Notes: a model not told the origin generated them from the sequence alone. DNA of 64,000 bases from Pseudomonas mosselii (GCF_019823065.1 NZ_CP081966.1:3441501-3505500), one strand, 5' to 3'. Counted from the first letter of the stretch, positions 28,398 to 37,550 are shown. Made by a program: numbers and translations.

Positions 28398-29048
28398 TCA
28401 CAGGTTCGTCACCCTCGACGAGCGCGGATTGGGATGGAAGAACACCCGTTCGCGGATCGGCCCTACGGCGATCTCGCCGATCTCCTCATAGCCCTGGCGC
28501 TGGTAGAACGCCAGGTAGTGCGCATTGCCGGTGTCCAGCACCACACCCTCGGTGCTGGCGTCCTCCGCGCACCAGTCGTGCACGGCCTGCAGCAGTTGCT
28601 CCCCATAATGCTGGCCCTGGAACTGCGGGTGCACGCCCAGCAACGGCAGGACGTGGACATTGTCGCCCGGCAGGCAGCCGGCCAGCGCGGCCTGGTAGTC
28701 CAGGTAGCGCCGGGTACAGCGCAGGCCGGTACCGAGGATCATGCGCAGGCGCCAAGCCCAGCTGTCGGCCACGCCCAAGCGCCGCTGCGGCGGCACGATC
28801 AGCGCCAGGCCGATCAGGCGGTCCTCCAGCAGCAGGCCGATCGCCGGCAGTTGCAGATAGAAGTGCTGGCGCACCCACTCGCGCACCATCACCCGCAGGC
28901 GGCGCTCGTAGCCGGGACGCTGGCCCTCGAACAGCCAGGCAAAGGTCGGCTCGTGACGATAGGCATGGTAGAGCAGCGAACGCGCCTCACGGGCGTAGCC
29001 GGCGTCGAGCAGGCAGGTCCGGGCCGGGGCGGCGATGACGTCGGGCAT
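28398..29048 (-). CDS. GNAT-family acetyltransferase
   Basis: A 216-residue protein. The segment [24 protein letters not shown] matches the acetyl-CoA-binding motif A (Q/R-x-x-G-x-G/A) of GNAT enzymes, with GQHYGE in the pyrophosphate loop, followed by [24 protein letters not shown] (motif B). The N-terminal part resembles the family of predicted N-acetyltransferases with an [18 protein letters not shown] start. The substrate is unknown. It diverges from xthA. Confidence 0.82.
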   Translation of the reverse strand: MPDVIAAPARTCLLDAGYAREARSLLYHAYRHEPTFAWLFEGQRPGYERRLRVMVREWVRQHFYLQLPAIGLLLEDRLIGLALIVPPQRRLGVADSWAWRLRMILGTGLRCTRRYLDYQAALAGCLPGDNVHVLPLLGVHPQFQGQHYGEQLLQAVHDWCAEDASTEGVVLDTGNAHYLAFYQRQGYEEIGEIAVGPIRERVFFHPNPRSSRVTNL

Positions 29049-29212
29049 TGCGGGCAGTCCTCCTGGAATGGGCGTACAGTGCCTTGGAGCCAGATTCCGG
29101 CGCTGGGTTCACCTCCTCCAGCACGTTAGCAGCGCCCGCCGCGCGGCGCCATGCTGGCCGTGGCCGGCGATGTCGGCTAGCATCCGTGGCTTTTTACCAG
29201 GATCATCTTTCC

Positions 29213-30025
29213 ATGAAGATCGTCTCGTTCAACATCAATGGCCTGCGCGCCCGTCCGCACCAGCTGGCGGCGCTGATCGACAAACACCAGCCGGACGTGA
29301 TCGGCCTGCAGGAAACCAAGGTCAGCGACGATCAGTTCCCGTTGGCCGACGTCGAGGCGCTCGGCTACCACGTGCATTACCACGGCCAGAAAGGCCACTA
29401 TGGCGTCGCCCTGCTCTCGCGACAGGCGCCGCTGTCGTTGTCCAAGGGCTTCGCCGGCGATGAAGAGGACGCCCAGCGCCGCTTCATCTGGGGCACCTTC
29501 GCCGATGCCGACGGCACGCCGATCACCATCATGAACGGCTACTTCCCCCAAGGCGAAAGCCGCGACCACCCCACCAAGTTCCCGGCCAAGCAGCGCTTCT
29601 ACAGCGACCTGCAGGCCCTGCTCGAAGGGCAGTTCAAGAATGACCAGCCCGTCGTGGTGATGGGCGACCTGAATATCTCGCCCCAGGACTGCGACATCGG
29701 CATCGGCGCAGACAATGCCAAGCGCTGGCTGAAGACCGGCAAGTGCAGCTTCCTGCCCGAGGAGCGCGAGTGGATGGAGCGGCTCAAGGGCTGGGGCCTG
29801 GTCGACAGCTTCCGCCACCTGCACCCGGAAGTGGCCGACCGCTTCAGTTGGTTCGACTACCGCAGCCGCGGCTTCGAGGACGAGCCCAAGCGCGGCCTGC
29901 GCATCGACCTGATCATGGCCTCCCAGGGCTTGCTGCCACGGCTCAAGGCCGCCGGGGTCGACTATGAACTGCGGGGGATGGAGAAGCCTTCGGACCATGC
30001 GCCGATCTGGCTTGAGTTGGGTTGA
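29213..30025 (+). CDS. xthA: Exodeoxyribonuclease III (AP endonuclease)
   Basis: A 270-residue EEP-fold nuclease for abasic-site repair. N7 in FNINGLR, E34 in [18 protein letters not shown] and the final [10 protein letters not shown] (aspartate-histidine pair) are the catalytic elements. ATG 29213 ([10 protein letters not shown]) is the conserved start. A 15-bp stem follows the gene. Confidence 0.95.
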   Translation: MKIVSFNINGLRARPHQLAALIDKHQPDVIGLQETKVSDDQFPLADVEALGYHVHYHGQKGHYGVALLSRQAPLSLSKGFAGDEEDAQRRFIWGTFADADGTPITIMNGYFPQGESRDHPTKFPAKQRFYSDLQALLEGQFKNDQPVVVMGDLNISPQDCDIGIGADNAKRWLKTGKCSFLPEEREWMERLKGWGLVDSFRHLHPEVADRFSWFDYRSRGFEDEPKRGLRIDLIMASQGLLPRLKAAGVDYELRGMEKPSDHAPIWLELG

Positions 30026-30065
30026 GCCGACAACAGGCGCTGGACGATAGCCTTGCAGCGCTCTC

Positions 30066-30099
30066 GAGATCGAGCGCCGCCCGCGCGGCGCTCGATCTC
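30066..30099. terminator. Stem-loop after xthA
   Basis: Perfect 15-bp arms GAGATCGAGCGCCGC (30066-30080) and GCGGCGCTCGATCTC (30085-30099) enclose CCGC. No T-run follows, so intrinsic termination is uncertain. It separates xthA from the PvdS-type promoter of pvdO. Confidence 0.6.
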
Positions 30100-30144
30100 A
30101 TAGGCGCCACACCTCTCTCGTCAAACACTTACACAAATCCCCCT

Positions 30145-30168
30145 TAAACATCGCCTCGTTCATTTCGT
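30145..30168 (+). promoter_or_regulatory. Candidate PvdS-dependent promoter of pvdO
   Basis: TAAAC (30145-30149), 16 bases, then CGT (30166-30168). This differs from the PvdS consensus TAAAT-N16/17-CGT by one base and lies 53 bases before the pvdO start. The same layout recurs before pvdE. Confidence 0.65.
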
Positions 30169-30221
30169 CCATCAGCACGAACTCCCGCTGTCTGCCCAGC
30201 AACCCTGAACAAGGCTTCCCC

Positions 30222-31100
30222 ATGACCGCACCCCTGAACCGCCTCACCCTGGCCGCCCTGCTGGTCGCCTGCAGCCTGCCGGCCCTGGCCGCGGCGCCCG
30301 CGCACAAACCCGGCACGGTGTTCCGTGACTGCGCCAAGACCTGCCCGGAAATGGTGGTGCTGCCCGCCGGCAGTTTCATGATGGGCACCCCGGATGACGA
30401 AAAAGGTCGCCAGGACGACGAGGGCCCACTGCACGAAGTGACGTTCAAGAAAGCCTTTGCCGTCAGCCGCTACCAGATCACCAACGGGGAATGGAAGGCC
30501 TACCTCAAGGCCAGCGGCTACAAGGTCCCCAACGGCGACACCCGCCCGGGCCGCGAATGCATCGCGGGCGTGCCTCGCTACCAGCAGGGTGACCGCCAGC
30601 CCGCCGTGTGCCTGAACTTCCACGAGGCCGAGGCCTACGCCACCTGGCTGTCGAAGAAGACCGGCAAGGTCTACAAGGTGCTCAGCGAATCCCAGCGCGA
30701 ATACGCCGTGCGCGGCGGCAGCACCGGGCCATTCCCCTTCCCGCTTGATGACAACGACGAGCAGAAGTACCAGATCTCCAAGCACGCCAACACCTACGGT
30801 CCCACGGACGGCTTCTCCTTCACCTCGCCTGTCGGCAGCTTCCCGCCCAACGCCTACGGCGTCTACGACGGCCACGGCAATGTCTACGAGTGGACCCGCG
30901 ACTGCTACGTCGACAGCTACGCCACCGCCCCCACCGACGGCAGCCCGCAGACCAACAGCAGCGAATGCGAGGACCGCCGGGTGATCCGCGGCAACGACTA
31001 CACCGAGGCGCCGATCTTCTCCCGTTCGGGCAATCGCAACGAGCGCAGCTCCACCCTGCGCGGCGACTGGATCGGTTTCCGTGTCGCCCGCGAGCTGTAA
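30222..31100 (+). CDS. pvdO: Formylglycine-generating-enzyme-like pyoverdine maturation protein
   Basis: A 292-residue SUMF1/FGE-fold protein with a Sec signal peptide (cleavage near LPALAAAP), so it is periplasmic. MVVLPAGSFMMGTPDDE, AVSRYQITNGEWKAYL and YDGHGNVYEWTRDCY are the FGE-fold blocks. PvdO acts in the last steps of pyoverdine fluorophore maturation. The C-terminal segment where sulfatase-activating FGEs carry the catalytic cysteine pair reads RNERSSTLRGDWIGFR, without cysteine, as expected for a non-FGE chemistry. Position before pvdE and its own PvdS-type promoter support the assignment. A different SUMF1-like protein remains possible. Confidence 0.82.
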   Translation: MTAPLNRLTLAALLVACSLPALAAAPAHKPGTVFRDCAKTCPEMVVLPAGSFMMGTPDDEKGRQDDEGPLHEVTFKKAFAVSRYQITNGEWKAYLKASGYKVPNGDTRPGRECIAGVPRYQQGDRQPAVCLNFHEAEAYATWLSKKTGKVYKVLSESQREYAVRGGSTGPFPFPLDDNDEQKYQISKHANTYGPTDGFSFTSPVGSFPPNAYGVYDGHGNVYEWTRDCYVDSYATAPTDGSPQTNSSECEDRRVIRGNDYTEAPIFSRSGNRNERSSTLRGDWIGFRVAREL

Positions 31101-31146
31101 CGCCCGCCCTGCCTCCGGCGCCCCGGCGCCGGATCCGCCTCGCCAC

Positions 31147-31170
31147 TAAATCCGCGCAAAACCCTCTCGT
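31147..31170 (+). promoter_or_regulatory. PvdS-dependent promoter of pvdE
   Basis: TAAAT (31147-31151), exactly 16 bases, then CGT (31168-31170). This is a full match to the iron-starvation box recognised by the sigma factor PvdS. It lies 60 bases before the pvdE start. Confidence 0.75.
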
Positions 31171-31230
31171 CTACCAAGATCAGGGTCTGGTCCGCCGCCC
31201 TGCGCCAACGAATACTCACGAGATGACTCC

Positions 31231-32895
31231 ATGACGTCCACGACCCCCAGCCTCGCCCAGGAAACCCTGCGGATACTCAAGCCGTTCTGGATGCTGGTCG
31301 CGCTTTCGGCGGCCCTCGGCGTGGTCAGCGGCCTGAGCGTCACCGCCCTGCTGGCCACCATCAACAGCGCGATGAACGCCGCAGGCGGGCCGGACACCCG
31401 CACCGCCCTGCTGTTCGGCGGCCTGTGCCTGCTGACCCTGGCCTGCTCCACCGGCTCGAACCTTCTGACCAACTACGTCGGTCAGAAGGTGGTGGCGCGC
31501 CTGCGCCGCGAGCTGGCCGCCAAGGTGCTGGTGGCGCCGATCGCGCAACTGGAGCGCTACCGCGCCCACCGCCTGATCCCGGTGCTGCTCAACGACGTCA
31601 GCACCATCAGTGCCTTCGCCCTGTCGGTGGCGCCGATGGTCATCGCCTTCACCGTCACCCTCGGTTGCCTGTCCTACCTGGCGCTGTTGTCCTGGCAAAT
31701 CCTGCTGGTCACCGTGCTGACCGTGGTGATCGGCACCGGCGCGCAGTTCCTCGCCCACCGTTACGGCATGAAGAACATCCTTACCGCGCGCAACAACGAG
31801 GACGAGCTGCAGAAGCACTACCAGGCCCTCTCTGGCGGCGCCAAGGAACTGCGTATCCAGCGCAAGCGCCGCCAGCACATGCACGACCAGCTGATCCACG
31901 GTGCCACCGAGCGCATCAGCAAGGCCAACATCCGCGCGGCGAACATCTTCGTCAGCGCCGAGACCTTCGGCTCGATGCTGTTCTTCGCCGTGATCGGCAT
32001 CGCCATCGCCTTCCAGGCCCTGTGGCCGAGCACCGACCGCACCGTGCTGGGCGGCTTTGTGCTGGTGATGCTGTATATGAAGGGACCACTGGAACAACTG
32101 ATCAACAACCTGCCGAGCATCAGCCGGGCGCAGATCGCCCTGCGCCGCATCGCCGAGTTGTCCCAGCGTTTCTCATCGCCCGAGCCGCACCTGCTGGTCA
32201 GCGACCGCGTACCGCAAGTGACCGAGGTCGCCTCCATCGAACTGCGCCAGCTGCGCTACGACTATCCCCAAGTCGAGGGCAGCCAGCCGTTCCATCTCGG
32301 CCCGGTGGACCTGACCATCCGCCAGGGCGACATCGTCTTCATCGTCGGCGAGAACGGTTGCGGCAAGACCACCCTGATCAAGCTACTGCTGGGCCTGTAC
32401 ACCCCACAGCAGGGCGAGGTCCGCCTCAACGGCGAGACGGTCACGCCGCAGCACCTGGACGACTACCGCCAGCTGTTCACCACCATCTTCGCCGACTACT
32501 ACCTGTTCGACGAACCCTTGCCGGGCCTCGCCGAGCTGCCACCGGAGGCCGCCAAGTACCTCGAACGCCTGGACATCGCGCACAAGGTCGGGATCCGCGA
32601 CGGCAGCTTCACCACCACCGACCTGTCCACCGGCCAGCGCAAGCGCCTGGCGCTGATCAACGCCTGGCTCGACCAGCGTCCGGTGCTGGTATTCGACGAG
32701 TGGGCCGCCGACCAGGACCCGGCCTTCCGCCGGGTGTTTTACACCGAGCTGCTGCCGGAGCTGAAGCAGCAGGGCAAGACCATCATCGTCATCTCCCATG
32801 ACGACCGCTACTTCCCGGTGGCCGACCAGCTGGTGCGCATGCACAGCGGCAAGATCCTGGTGGAGCGCAACCAGGAACCCGCCCTGCCCGCCTGA
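31231..32895 (+). CDS. pvdE: Pyoverdine precursor ABC exporter
   Basis: A 554-residue half-transporter with six membrane helices (about 15-290) and a C-terminal ATPase. Walker A is GENGCGKT (373-380), the signature is the variant LSTGQ (465) and Walker B runs into DEWAADQDP (489), a sequence typical of the cyclic-peptide/PvdE branch. It moves the acylated ferribactin precursor from cytoplasm to periplasm, where PvdQ and PvdO act. It is preceded by an exact PvdS-type promoter. Confidence 0.92.
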   Translation: MTSTTPSLAQETLRILKPFWMLVALSAALGVVSGLSVTALLATINSAMNAAGGPDTRTALLFGGLCLLTLACSTGSNLLTNYVGQKVVARLRRELAAKVLVAPIAQLERYRAHRLIPVLLNDVSTISAFALSVAPMVIAFTVTLGCLSYLALLSWQILLVTVLTVVIGTGAQFLAHRYGMKNILTARNNEDELQKHYQALSGGAKELRIQRKRRQHMHDQLIHGATERISKANIRAANIFVSAETFGSMLFFAVIGIAIAFQALWPSTDRTVLGGFVLVMLYMKGPLEQLINNLPSISRAQIALRRIAELSQRFSSPEPHLLVSDRVPQVTEVASIELRQLRYDYPQVEGSQPFHLGPVDLTIRQGDIVFIVGENGCGKTTLIKLLLGLYTPQQGEVRLNGETVTPQHLDDYRQLFTTIFADYYLFDEPLPGLAELPPEAAKYLERLDIAHKVGIRDGSFTTTDLSTGQRKRLALINAWLDQRPVLVFDEWAADQDPAFRRVFYTELLPELKQQGKTIIVISHDDRYFPVADQLVRMHSGKILVERNQEPALPA

Positions 32896-33074
32896 CGCCC
32901 TCTCACGGGCGGCGCCCTGGCGCCGCCCGCCGCTTAAATTCCCCGTCGCACCGCTCGTTCCCCTATTGCCGCACGCCGAATCAACCCTGCCCACAGGGAA
33001 GTCGCAGGTCACGCCTCTACCAACCGTAATAATTATTTTTCCGGTTTTGGCATTCGCATGCGTCCTACTCGCAA

Positions 33075-33093
33075 CGGAATAATTTTCATTTAC
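33075..33093 (+). promoter_or_regulatory. Candidate Fur-binding site upstream of fpvA
   Basis: The 19 bases CGGAATAATTTTCATTTAC match 11 of 19 positions of the Fur consensus GATAATGATAATCATTATC. They lie 28 bases before the fpvA ATG inside an AT-rich patch. A second AT-rich run (33026-33040) is a poorer match. Iron repression of fpvA is expected from known biology. Confidence 0.4.
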
Positions 33094-33121
33094 TTTGCGT
33101 ACCTTGAGCCAGAGCATAAAA

Positions 33122-35566
33122 ATGCCAATACCAGCCAACACCCTGACCCCTTTGAGCAAAGCGTTGATGCTGCGCCGGATGCTGCGCTCTTCCCCGGCCA
33201 TGGCCACCCTCGGCCTGGCCTTGTCCCTGCCGCTGGCCGCCCAGGTGCAGGCCCAGGAGCAGGACTTCGACATCCCGGCCCAGTCGCTGGCCAGTGCCCT
33301 GCAAGAGCTGGGTCGCCAGGGCAACCTGCAGGTGCTGTTCAGCCCCGAGACCGTCCAGGGTCTGCGCAGCAGCCCGGTCAAGGGCCGCTTCTCGCCAACC
33401 CAGGCAGCTGGGGAGCTGCTCCGGAACAGCGGGATTCGCTACAGCGTGCAGGACAACACCCTGATCATCAGCGGTGCGGCGGAGTCCGGCTCGGCCATGA
33501 CCCTGGACGCCACCACCATCAACGGCCAGGTGCTGGGTGCCACTACCGAAGGTACTAACTCCTACACCACCGGCGCGGTGACTATCGGCAAGACCGCGCA
33601 GTCCCTGCGTGAAACCCCGCAGTCGGTAACCGTGGTCACCCGCAAGTTGATGGATGACAAGAACCTGGTATCGCTGGACCAGGTGATGGCCCAGACCACG
33701 GGTATCACCCGCGCCAACCGCGGCTACGGCAACCACCACTTCAGCTCCCGTGGCTTCGACCTCACCGACGACAGCTACATGGTCGATGGCGTGCCTGGCC
33801 AGGCGTACGCCTACACCGGCTGGATGACCCCGGACATGGCGGTGTTCGACCGCGTCGAAGTGCTGCGCGGCGCCTCCGGGCTGCTGGTGGGTGCGGGCAA
33901 CCCGGGTGGCGCGGTGAACCTGGTGCGCAAGCGCCCGACCGCCGATCCACGCTTTTCCGTCACCACCCGTGCCGGCTCCTGGGACAACTACCGCCTGGAC
34001 CTGGACGCCAGTGGCCGGCTCAACCCCGAAGGCACCCTACGTGGGCGCATGGTCGCCTCCTATGAGGACCGCGGCTACTTCACCGACGTGACCAAGTCCA
34101 AGCGGCCGCTGCTGTACGGTATCGTCGAAGCCGACCTGAGCGATGCCACCACCGTTGGCCTGGGCCTGCGCCGCCAGACCTCGCGCATCGACGGCTACAG
34201 CGTACTGGGCATCCCGAACAATCCCGATGGCAGCAACCCGCACCTGAAGCGCTCGACCTTCCTGGGGCAGGACTGGGCCACGCTGCAGACTGATATGGAC
34301 GAGGTGTTCGGCGACATCACCCACCGCTTCAACGACAACTGGAGTGGCAAGCTGGCGCTGTCGCACTCCGAGGGCGGCTACAACCGCAGCGCCATCGAGT
34401 GGAGTGCGGATGACACCCTGGAGTACGGCGCAGCTGGCGGGCCGGTGGTCAAGGATGTCAGCTACCACAAGTTCGACGTCACCTCCAACGCCGTCGACGG
34501 CCATCTGGACGGTACCTTCGAAGCTTTCGGCCTGACCCATCAGGTGACCTTGGGCGCCAACTGGTCCAAACGCAAGATGAACGACAAGGACCGTACCGAA
34601 TACCTGCCGACACCTATCCCACTGAACGTGTTCGATCCCAGCCACAGCAACATTCCCAAGCTGGCACGCCAGGGCTGGGACTACAAGGACGACACCATCG
34701 ACACCCGTTACGGCACCTACCTCAGCACGCGCCTGCGCGCGACTGAGGACCTGAGCTTCGTACTCGGTGCGCGCCTGAGCTGGTACAAGACCGAGGCCTG
34801 GGATGGCGACCTGGTCACGACCAACGAGCAGAAACACGAGTTCACTCCCTTCGCTGGCGTGATCTATGACCTGAACGACCAGTGGTCCTGGTATGCCAGC
34901 TACGCCGATATCTTCCAGCCGCAGGCCAACTACCGCACCGCCGCCGGTAGCATGCTGGACCCCTCCACGGGTACCAACTCCGAAACCGGTATCAAGGGTG
35001 AGCTGTTCGACAAGCGCCTGAACGTGTCCTTCGCCGTGTTCTACATCGAACAGGAAGACGTTGCCGCACGCGACTGGGAAAACGACGGCAAATGCCAGAA
35101 CGACGTGGCCGGTCGCTGCTGGGTCAACAGCGACGGCATCAACCGCAGCAAGGGCTTCGAAGCGGAGGCCAGCGGTGAACTGCTGCCGGGCCTGCAGGTG
35201 GCTGCCGGTTACACCTACAACACCACCAGCTCCTCCGACGGCGGCCCGATCTCCGCGCAGACGCCGAAACACATGCTGCGCCTGAACACCAACTACACCC
35301 TGCCGGGCGAGTGGAGCCGCCTGAGCATCGGTGGCGGCGTCTCGGCGCAGAACTCCTACGTCGACAAGGGCAACGAAGCCTACAACAGCGGCCGGGCGAT
35401 CTTCGACGCGCGCGCCGCCTACAAGCTCGACGAGCACTGGACCGTGGGCGTGGACGTCGAGAACCTGTTCGACCGCAAGTACTTCGACTCGATGGGCTAC
35501 TGGACCCGCGGCACCACCTACGGTACGCCGCGCAGCTACATGTTCACCCTGCGCGGCGACTTCTAA
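33122..35566 (+). CDS. fpvA: Ferric-pyoverdine TonB-dependent receptor with signalling domain
   Basis: An 814-residue outer membrane receptor. The signal peptide ends near LAAQVQAQ. The next about 75 residues (FDIPAQSLASALQELGRQGNLQVLF) form the STN domain that talks to an anti-sigma factor. The plug (LRETPQSVTVVTRKLMDDKN, FDRVEVLRGASGLLVGAGNPGGAVN) and a 22-strand barrel ending TPRSYMFTLRGDF follow. Length matches FpvA (about 815). ATG 33122 is used, although its ribosome-binding site is weak. The anti-sigma FpvR and sigma factors PvdS/FpvI are not nearby. Pyoverdine is strain-specific, so the exact ligand is unknown. Confidence 0.88.
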   Translation: MPIPANTLTPLSKALMLRRMLRSSPAMATLGLALSLPLAAQVQAQEQDFDIPAQSLASALQELGRQGNLQVLFSPETVQGLRSSPVKGRFSPTQAAGELLRNSGIRYSVQDNTLIISGAAESGSAMTLDATTINGQVLGATTEGTNSYTTGAVTIGKTAQSLRETPQSVTVVTRKLMDDKNLVSLDQVMAQTTGITRANRGYGNHHFSSRGFDLTDDSYMVDGVPGQAYAYTGWMTPDMAVFDRVEVLRGASGLLVGAGNPGGAVNLVRKRPTADPRFSVTTRAGSWDNYRLDLDASGRLNPEGTLRGRMVASYEDRGYFTDVTKSKRPLLYGIVEADLSDATTVGLGLRRQTSRIDGYSVLGIPNNPDGSNPHLKRSTFLGQDWATLQTDMDEVFGDITHRFNDNWSGKLALSHSEGGYNRSAIEWSADDTLEYGAAGGPVVKDVSYHKFDVTSNAVDGHLDGTFEAFGLTHQVTLGANWSKRKMNDKDRTEYLPTPIPLNVFDPSHSNIPKLARQGWDYKDDTIDTRYGTYLSTRLRATEDLSFVLGARLSWYKTEAWDGDLVTTNEQKHEFTPFAGVIYDLNDQWSWYASYADIFQPQANYRTAAGSMLDPSTGTNSETGIKGELFDKRLNVSFAVFYIEQEDVAARDWENDGKCQNDVAGRCWVNSDGINRSKGFEAEASGELLPGLQVAAGYTYNTTSSSDGGPISAQTPKHMLRLNTNYTLPGEWSRLSIGGGVSAQNSYVDKGNEAYNSGRAIFDARAAYKLDEHWTVGVDVENLFDRKYFDSMGYWTRGTTYGTPRSYMFTLRGDF

Positions 35567-35585
35567 GTCCCGCGTTGCATGACCG

Positions 35586-35607
35586 GCGCCCCCTCCGGAG
35601 GGGGCGC
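35586..35607 (+). terminator. Terminator-like hairpin after fpvA
   Basis: Perfect 11-bp arms GCGCCCCCTCC (35586-35596) and GGAGGGGGCGC (35597-35607), followed by TGTGCTTT. Confidence 0.65.
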
Positions 35608-35696
35608 TGTGCTTTCGGCGCCAGCCAGCGCCCCTGTTGTCTTTCCCCGCGCCTCACCGCACACTCGTCCCCGCCAGCCAGGAAGCGGAGTCCGCA

Positions 35697-36704
35697 GTGC
35701 CCACGCCACGCCAGTTCAGCAAGAAGACCAGCACCAGCAACATGCTGCGGCTCAAGTCCGGTGACGCCGGCAGCCAGCGCCCCTATCGCGTGGACTTCGT
35801 CCTGCTCGAGCACTTCTCCATGGCCAGCTTCACCGTGGCGATGGACGTGCTGGTCACCGCCAACCTGCTGCGCGCCGACAGTTTCACCTCCACCCCGCTG
35901 TCGCTGGCGGGCGATCGCGTGCTCAGCGACCTGGGCCTGGAGCTGGTGGCCAGCCCGCTCGAACCGCGCAGCCTGCAGGACCTCGACCTGCTGGTGATCT
36001 GCGGCGGCCTGCGCACACCGCTGAAATACCCCGACCTCGACCGCCTGCTGGCCGACTGCGCCAGCCACGGCATGACCCTCGCCGGGCTATGGAACGGCGC
36101 CTGGTTCCTCGGGCGTGCCGGGGTGCTCGACGACTACGGCTGCAGCGTGCACCCCGAGCAGCGCGCCAGCCTGGCCGAGATCAGCCCGCAGACGCGCATC
36201 ACCCCGGCCAGCTTCACCCTCGACCGCGACCGCCTGAGCGCCGCCAGCCCCAACGGCGCCATGGAGCTGATGCTCGGCCTGGTGCGGCGGCTGTACGGCG
36301 ATGCCCTGGCCGAAGGCGTCGAGGAGATCCTGTCGTTCTCCGGAGCGCGCTATCGCCAGGTCGGGCCCGGGGCGAAGAAGTCCATGAGCCTGCACCTGCG
36401 CACCATCGTCGAGCTGATGGAGAACAACCTCGAGGAAACCCTGAGCCTCGATCAGCTGGCCGTCTACTCCGGGCGCTCGCGGCGGCAGATCGACCGGCTG
36501 TTCCAGGCCCAGCTGGGCACCTCGCCCCGGCGTTACTACATGGAACTGCGCATCACCAAGAGCCGGCGGCTGCTGCAGTATTCGGACCTGTCGGTGATGG
36601 AGGTGGCGGTGGCCTGCGGGTTCGTCTCGGTGTCGCACTTCAGCAAGTGCTATGCGGCGTATTTTGGTTATCCGCCGTCGCGGGAGCAGCGGCTGGGCGA
36701 GTGA
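35697..36704 (+). CDS. GlxA-type AraC-family transcriptional regulator
   Basis: A 335-residue regulator with an N-terminal DJ-1/PfpI-like domain (FVLLEHFSMASFTVAMDVL, LDLLVICGGLR, GLWNGAWFLGRAGVLDDY) and a C-terminal double helix-turn-helix (LSLDQLAVYSGRSRRQIDRLFQAQLGTSPRRYY, MEVAVACGFVSVSHFSKCY). GTG 35697 is chosen because GGAG at 35687-35690 sits six bases upstream. Relatives include ArgR, GbdR and CdhR of P. aeruginosa, which sense arginine, betaine and carnitine. The ligand here is unknown. A link to the preceding iron genes is not shown. Confidence 0.85.
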   Translation: MPTPRQFSKKTSTSNMLRLKSGDAGSQRPYRVDFVLLEHFSMASFTVAMDVLVTANLLRADSFTSTPLSLAGDRVLSDLGLELVASPLEPRSLQDLDLLVICGGLRTPLKYPDLDRLLADCASHGMTLAGLWNGAWFLGRAGVLDDYGCSVHPEQRASLAEISPQTRITPASFTLDRDRLSAASPNGAMELMLGLVRRLYGDALAEGVEEILSFSGARYRQVGPGAKKSMSLHLRTIVELMENNLEETLSLDQLAVYSGRSRRQIDRLFQAQLGTSPRRYYMELRITKSRRLLQYSDLSVMEVAVACGFVSVSHFSKCYAAYFGYPPSREQRLGE

Positions 36705-36727
36705 TCCGGCCCCGCGACAGGGCCGGA
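36705..36727. terminator. Hairpin between convergent genes
   Basis: TCCGGCCC (36705-36712) pairs with GGGCCGGA (36720-36727) in the 35-bp gap between the GlxA-type regulator and the thioredoxin-like gene. No T-run is present. Confidence 0.5.
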
Positions 36728-36739
36728 GCAGGCAACGGA

Positions 36740-37285
36740 TCACCCCTGCTCATCCAGCAACGCCTGAATCACCCGCTCCTGCCCCGCGTAATCCCCCTCG
36801 CCAAAGTGCACATGACGCACCTGCCCCTTGCGATCGACAAAGTAATGCGCCGGCCAGAACTGGTTGCCCCAGGCGTTCCAGATCCGGTAGCCATTGTCCA
36901 CCGCCACCGGGTACCCGATCCCCAACTGCTGCACCTGTGCCCGTACATTGCCCACATCGCGCTCATAGTCGTACTCCGGCGTGTGCACCCCGACTACCAC
37001 CAGGCCCTGCTCGCCGTAGCGCCGCGCCCAGTCGTTGACATGGGGCAGGCTGCGCCGGCAGTTGATGCAGTCGTAGGTCCAGAAGTCCACCAGCACCACT
37101 TTGCCCTTGAGCGCCGGGCCATCCAGCGGCGGCGAGTTGAGCCATTGCTCGGCCCCCGCCAGCGACGGCATGGGACCGTAGCTGTCGCGGGCCAGCAGGT
37201 GGCCAGCCAGGCCCAGTCCGAGCAGGGCCAGGGCCACGCCGCCGGCCTTGAGCAGGCGGCGCTTGCCGCGCGCCTTAGTTGTCAT
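36740..37285 (-). CDS. Thioredoxin-like (TlpA/redoxin) membrane-anchored protein
   Basis: A 181-residue protein with an N-terminal membrane helix (about 12-30) and a periplasmic thioredoxin fold. The active site is C73-I-N-C76 in FWTYDCINCRRSLPHVNDW, the CINC type found in thiol-disulfide proteins next to copper- or DipZ-related genes. ATG 37283-37285 starts MTTKARGKRR, overlapping the 3' end of the DUF2790 gene by 11 bases, so the two are coupled. A disulfide reductase role is inferred. Confidence 0.85.
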   Translation of the reverse strand: MTTKARGKRRLLKAGGVALALLGLGLAGHLLARDSYGPMPSLAGAEQWLNSPPLDGPALKGKVVLVDFWTYDCINCRRSLPHVNDWARRYGEQGLVVVGVHTPEYDYERDVGNVRAQVQQLGIGYPVAVDNGYRIWNAWGNQFWPAHYFVDRKGQVRHVHFGEGDYAGQERVIQALLDEQG

Positions 37286-37550
37286 GGCAACCACTGGTGG
37301 CGTAGGAGCGATACTCGACACTCTGCGGCTTGCCTTGGGAATCGAGGTAGTCCATGCGGGTCTGCACCGGTCCGCAGGCATTGCTGCGCTCGTCCTTGAC
37401 CGACAGCACCTTCTTGACGTCCAGCCGGTCGCCGTAGCGGTATTGCATCACGCTGGCGTCATTGAGCGAGCTGCTGCTGGCCTGGGCAGCCAGGGAGCCA
37501 AGGCCGAGCACGGCGAACAGGGCGGCGCTGGCGAGGGTCTTGATAGTCAT
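37275..37550 (-). CDS. DUF2790 secreted protein
   Basis: A 91-residue protein with a signal peptide (cleavage near LAAQASSS). The mature part (YRYGDRLDVKKVLSVKDERSNACGPVQTRMDYLDSQGKPQ..., two cysteines) is the DUF2790 domain, small periplasmic proteins common in Pseudomonas and often seen near metal-responsive genes. Function is unknown. It heads a two-gene operon with the thioredoxin-like gene and diverges from a two-component system. Confidence 0.8.
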   Translation of the reverse strand: MTIKTLASAALFAVLGLGSLAAQASSSSLNDASVMQYRYGDRLDVKKVLSVKDERSNACGPVQTRMDYLDSQGKPQSVEYRSYATSGCHDN

